A DNA stretch of 64,000 bases from contig OZ020525.1 of NCBI GenBank assembly GCA_963971425.1, positions 6,369,560 to 6,433,559 on the forward strand, written 5' to 3'. The stretch comes from Bryoerythrophyllum caledonicum (lineage: Eukaryota > Streptophyta > Bryopsida > Pottiales > Pottiaceae). The translations under genes and the position numbers were made by a program. The notes beneath the pieces are model-generated. The model was not told where the DNA came from. It did not search any database and saw only the letters and a list, made by a program, of their open reading frames with translations. Position 1 is the stretch's first letter, and every line of letters begins with the position of its first letter. Positions 60,019-64,000 of this stretch are shown piece by piece.

Positions 60019-61484
60019 ATCGCCGCCGCTACTGCACCACTTCTCATCTCATTATGCAGCGCCGCTCCTCCTCATCCTCGCGATCTCCCTCCTCATCATC
60101 CTCGCGAACTCTCCCTCCACCTCCTCTCTCTCTCCCTCGCCATCCCTGAATTCAGATCATCGCACCAAACCCTTGCTCCTCCTGCTCGAATTCAGTCCAA
60201 TTCCCGGGAGCGTTACATCACTCTGAAGCGAATTCCAAACCCTCCACGACCGCTCGGTTTCGGAATCATCGCCATAGCCGCCTTTCATTTCCCTCTCCCT
60301 CCGCAAAACCTCGCGGAACAACAGGCTTTTGCCATCGCCATCTCTACTTCGACTCCAGTTCCTCCCCCCCCCCCCCTCGTGGTCACCGGACGACCTCCCC
60401 GTCCGGTTCTCATCCACAAACTCTCATCCACTTCCGCCGGGGGCGCGTCCTCATCCATCCCCCGCGACCGGGGACTGGGCTTGGGGGAGAGGTGATCAGT
60501 TTCTGACCGTCCGCTTGGGCTTTTTTTTTCCTTTCCCCAATCAGTGGTTTTCATGGCGATGTCGGATGTGAACGTTCCAGGAAGAGCGTGAAGTCCACAA
60601 TGGCTTGCTGCCGTCGCAGACTTAATATTCAATGCCCTAGTACGTTCCAGGAGCACCATTAATTTGAATGGGTAAATCATTCTACCGACCCTTCGTTATT
60701 GTGTGAGGTCGGTGCGTCACCATGTTCAAGCGCAATCTGGAGAGAAATCTTCATGTGTTGACATGGCAAGGTGGTATCATAAAGGTGGAGTGGCCATGAA
60801 GCAACCAAACAGACAGGACGAGGGTTTATTGGTGTTTGAAATATCCTAAAAAGTTGGGATTGACAGGGCATTAGATATTATCCTCAGAAAGGGAGTTGGA
60901 AGGCCAACTCATGAACCTAGTTCACTGCGCATTATGTCAGATCAAGCACTAATCAGGCAGCCGTTTGACATAAATCACTAAAGCTTGAGATGGAAACAAT
61001 CAGGATAAAGCATAACCTTGAGCAACCCTAGCAGGCTATACAGATACAATGGTGAAGGGAACTCTCTATCTAAAAGGCTCTGAAAGGGGCGGCCATGAAA
61101 ATCTGGAGGAGACGTGATTGTGATCCCAGGTTGTCTGTCTGATCTGAAGGGGGATGGATGGTGGGGCACAGATCCTACAAACCGTGATTGCTTGACCTGA
61201 AGTTTTCAACAAGCGGATCAAAACATCCCAGGACATGCATCGTGGGGGCATCAAACACCACAACCGCCATGCTTATCTTCAAAGTTGAGGATCTTTGGCA
61301 CGTCAACATTTAAAAGCTAACCTTATCTAGATTGTAATATCCATTACAAGACGCCCACACGAACGCATCACCTCTCCCTAAACCCTAACAGAGTGTATTT
61401 CTTAACCTCAACCAGGGTTTATCCATGAAAATCTGGATTATGATATATTCTTTTTGGCTACAGCATGAATGACAAACCTCTGTC
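60019..61484. promoter_or_regulatory. Upstream region of the SNF2 gene and downstream region of DPM2
   Basis: 60040-60380 is CT-rich on the plus strand (GA-rich on the coding strand), including CCTCTCTCTCTCC and a C10 run at 60367, consistent with a pyrimidine/purine-rich plant core promoter and 5' leader. 60570-61480 has no gene or repeat that I recognise. Confidence 0.5.
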
Positions 61485-62246
61485 TCAACTTGTCTTGGAC
61501 TTCGCCTTGGCCTTCACTTGGCTGGACCGCACCATCACGAATCCCACAAAAACAAGCACAAAGGACACCAATGCTGCAATGGCAAGCCCCGGTATGATGA
61601 TCGCATACTCACGCGCCGGAAAGTAACTGTGCACGAAGTGATCCGAATCCACAAAAGGCTGCACACATGACATCCCAAAAACCATCAACCTTTCATCGAG
61701 AATCTCCAATCGTATATAACGCCATCATCCAAAGCGAAGAACATGACATTACAACCACCTTAACCCAACTGATCTTAAATCCAAAATGGAATATGCCACC
61801 ATCTTCAATATGGAATCAACAATCAAACGTAGGAGAATATGACACCATCTTCTTCACCCAATCCAACATGAGCATATGACATCATACTCTTCACTTTAGA
61901 ATACGACCTTTCTGGTGATCAATATGGAGCCAGCATACTTGACACATGAAACTTAACCGAGCTCCAATGCGAAATGACAAATAGGGCCATCTTCATTGCC
62001 AAAACCCAACTGCTCTCCCATCGTAAATGCAAATATGATACCCAACTGATCTCCAATCCAGGATGAAGAACATGACACCGTCTTCAACATAAGACCAACC
62101 GAGAAATGACACCACCTTCTTCTTCTTCATGCATTCATAGATGAGAGGGATGGTACCGTAATGATGACCCAGAAGGTGTAGTAAGCGAAGAGCGTGGTGC
62201 TGAAGAGCAGCAACAGGAATCCGATGGCTCTGTCGCCGAGCTCCAT
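61485..62246 (-). CDS. DPM2: DPM2-like subunit of dolichol-phosphate mannosyltransferase
   Basis: Small ER-membrane protein that stabilises DPM1 in making dolichol-phosphate-mannose for N-glycans, GPI anchors and O-mannosylation. Two exons, 62246-62157 and 61658-61485, GT-AG, give 87 aa, close to the usual 80-85. Two membrane helices are clear: AIGFLLLLFSTTLFAYYTFW in exon 1 and YAIIIPGLAIAALVSFVLVF in exon 2. Between them lies PFVDSDHFVHSYFPAREYA, matching the animal FIDSQHVIHKYFLPRAYA. The FxYYTxW signature of the family is present and the C-terminus is Lys-rich, as an ER protein would have. The start is the ATG giving MELGDRAIGF; an upstream in-frame ATG would add an unrelated basic stretch. 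Same strand as the SNF2 gene, 1.5 kb upstream of it. Confidence 0.93.
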
Positions 62247-64000
62247 CTCGTGAATGCTGAAGTTTCGACGTTGCGTGGTCAGATCCGTGCTGCGGCCATG
62301 CACTTGATACGTGGATTGTCGTCGCAGGCAGTCGTCCTTCACGGTGATGGATGTGGCGAGAATCTAGTCTGCGAGGGTGCCTGACGAGCCCTAACCCTAA
62401 CTTTGTGTGCGGGTTAAGGGAGTTTGGAGGGGAGGACCTAAATCCGTCACTGTAGCTAAATCCGCCAGCGTTGTGTTTGGTGTGGGTCCCAAAACCGTTA
62501 GATACTGGTTGAAGATGTCATATAATGACATGAGGTTTAAAAACAAATGTAGACAGCCCGTGCTCTTTATCATGGAACCTTGCAACACTCTATCTCATCA
62601 AGGCATCAAGTCTATGAGCTTATTATAGTGAGCTTATTACAGTGTGATATATTGTACAAAGTGGTCACTTTCGAACACTCCCAGACGAACTTATTATTTT
62701 TCCAGATCATAGTAGTTCGAACACAATGGATACCACCTAGGTAATTACATGGGTAACACCTAGGCATAAGATGGGTATCACATTGGCATTACATGGGTAT
62801 CCCTTAACAAATCTCTTGAATTTTCCAAAAATTTTGGACACTCTCCATTTTGAATTGATAATATACAAAATTGATCATTGCATAGGGTACCTTGCATGTG
62901 TATGAATATCCTTTTAGAGTGCATAGTTGGTTATAGGTAGCCATCTTTGACCCGCCCCGGATCACGAAGGGAGGGGGGTGGATTAAAATTAGAAGGTTGT
63001 CCATCAGGTCCATAGCAAGCCCCAGCAGAGATTGCCATATGCAGCTACAAACCTGCGAACCAAACTTCGAATAAGGTAAACACACTATAATGGACAAATT
63101 AAGCAATATGCATACATGGAGAGTCCAAAGAATATTACAAAAAAAAATTAGTCAAAGCCAATGAAACTACAATTTCAATCCAAGTGAATTCATATTTTTT
63201 ATGATGAAATGTACATTAGTCATGAAAATTTTAAATGCGCTGCCATCTTTAGCTGATAGTTGCAATAGTTACCCTCCAAAAGCCCAGCCAGAAATAAGGG
63301 GTCTTGACTAATAACAAATCTCCATTTGGAATTGAAATGGGATGAAAGTGGGTTGAATATACCCCAATTTTATAGCTATTGATTACCAAATATGGTTGAT
63401 TATGGGTTGACTTACCATATCTTTGTCGACAGTAGCATCGATAGGAACTGCTCAAAATCAACTGAGAAAAAGATCATTTTTTAAATCAATCAATCGCACA
63501 CTATAGGACAGCCAACGTTGAGTCATTGCAGGGCCGGTAGTAGAGTCAACAGAAAGCGGTTTAACGTTGACTATGGACTAGTAGGGGTCGCGCCCGGCGG
63601 TGTCTCCATGCCGTTTTCCGGATTTGCAAACGGGTGAGGTTGCTCTTAGAAAAAGAAACGTAAAAGAAAAAAAGGTGTAGATGACGTGTTCTTTTGCATG
63701 GGTCACAAAAGCCGTCGATCCTTATAGTATCAAAAGCGCGTAGATTTGAACGTTCCCAATAATGGCCATGTTGAGCACTACTCACCATTGTTTAAATAAT
63801 ATAATCAATTTTTATCAACTAAGTTTGAATAATTTGTTCAACATCTTTGCACTCATTTCTTTATTGACTTTTCTATCTTACAAGACTTTTGAAAGCTATT
63901 ATGTGTGTTGTTCAAAAAGAAATTGTCCAAACTCGCCAAAATCGGTTGCTTTGGACAATACGTGCTAAGCATACAAATAATGAGCGTGAAGTACACAACA
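62247..64000. other. Intergenic DNA, right edge, with dispersed repeat B
   Basis: 63095-63420 matches about 42090-42420 (repeat B) in direct orientation. No gene recognised in the rest; a C-to-T-rich stretch and short open frames only. Confidence 0.55.

Noticed and set aside
60157-60680. Open frames in the CT-rich region upstream of the SNF2 gene
   Set aside because: Low-complexity, promoter-like sequence with a C10 run; no domain and no consistent splice sites.

Overview
The window is nuclear DNA of a green-lineage eukaryote, almost certainly a streptophyte (charophyte alga, bryophyte, lycophyte or fern). The evidence is a phototropin with two LOV domains, a DREB-type AP2/ERF factor, a plant-type SNF2-RING helicase and TTTAGGG-type repeats. 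Genes are split by short GT-AG introns and separated by AT-rich DNA full of transposons. I cannot name the species. A WASH-complex FAM21 homologue and a dual-endonuclease LINE argue against a flowering plant, but that is inference.

Host genes. A 14-exon phototropin (minus, 2389-7208, 1012 aa); a possible last exon of an unknown plus-strand gene (2032-2249) converges on it. A nine-exon FAM21/WASHC2 homologue (plus, 35424-39349, 591 aa) converges on a three-exon DREB-type AP2/ERF gene (minus, 40030-41861, 264 aa). At the right are an 11-exon SNF2-RING helicase of the RAD5/RAD16/FRG type (minus, 54356-60018, 1253 aa) and a two-exon DPM2 gene (minus, 61485-62246, 87 aa). Every exon junction was read by hand, and each model closes in phase on GT-AG sites.

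Mobile DNA. 13.0-31.6 kb is a three-layer nest. A TTAA-flanked MITE was split by a 17.7-kb element (13108-30787; 9-bp inverted ends TGTCGGAAC/GTTCCGACA; TGTAG target duplication). That element was itself split by a roughly 14-kb LINE on the minus strand. The LINE has an ORF1, a very long low-complexity reading frame, two tandem 2A-like motifs (one intact, one with Gly replaced by Arg), an APE endonuclease, reverse transcriptase, RNase H, and a C-terminal CCHC/RHN/KPD restriction-like endonuclease. This resembles the dual-endonuclease Dualen/RandI plan plus 2A. It is the most unusual system in the window.

About eight copies of the TTAA MITE family (piggyBac-like ends), a second TTAA family, a Harbinger-like MITE, a 38-bp-arm inverted repeat and several minisatellites fill most other intergenic space. 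No rRNA, tRNA or CRISPR array was recognised.
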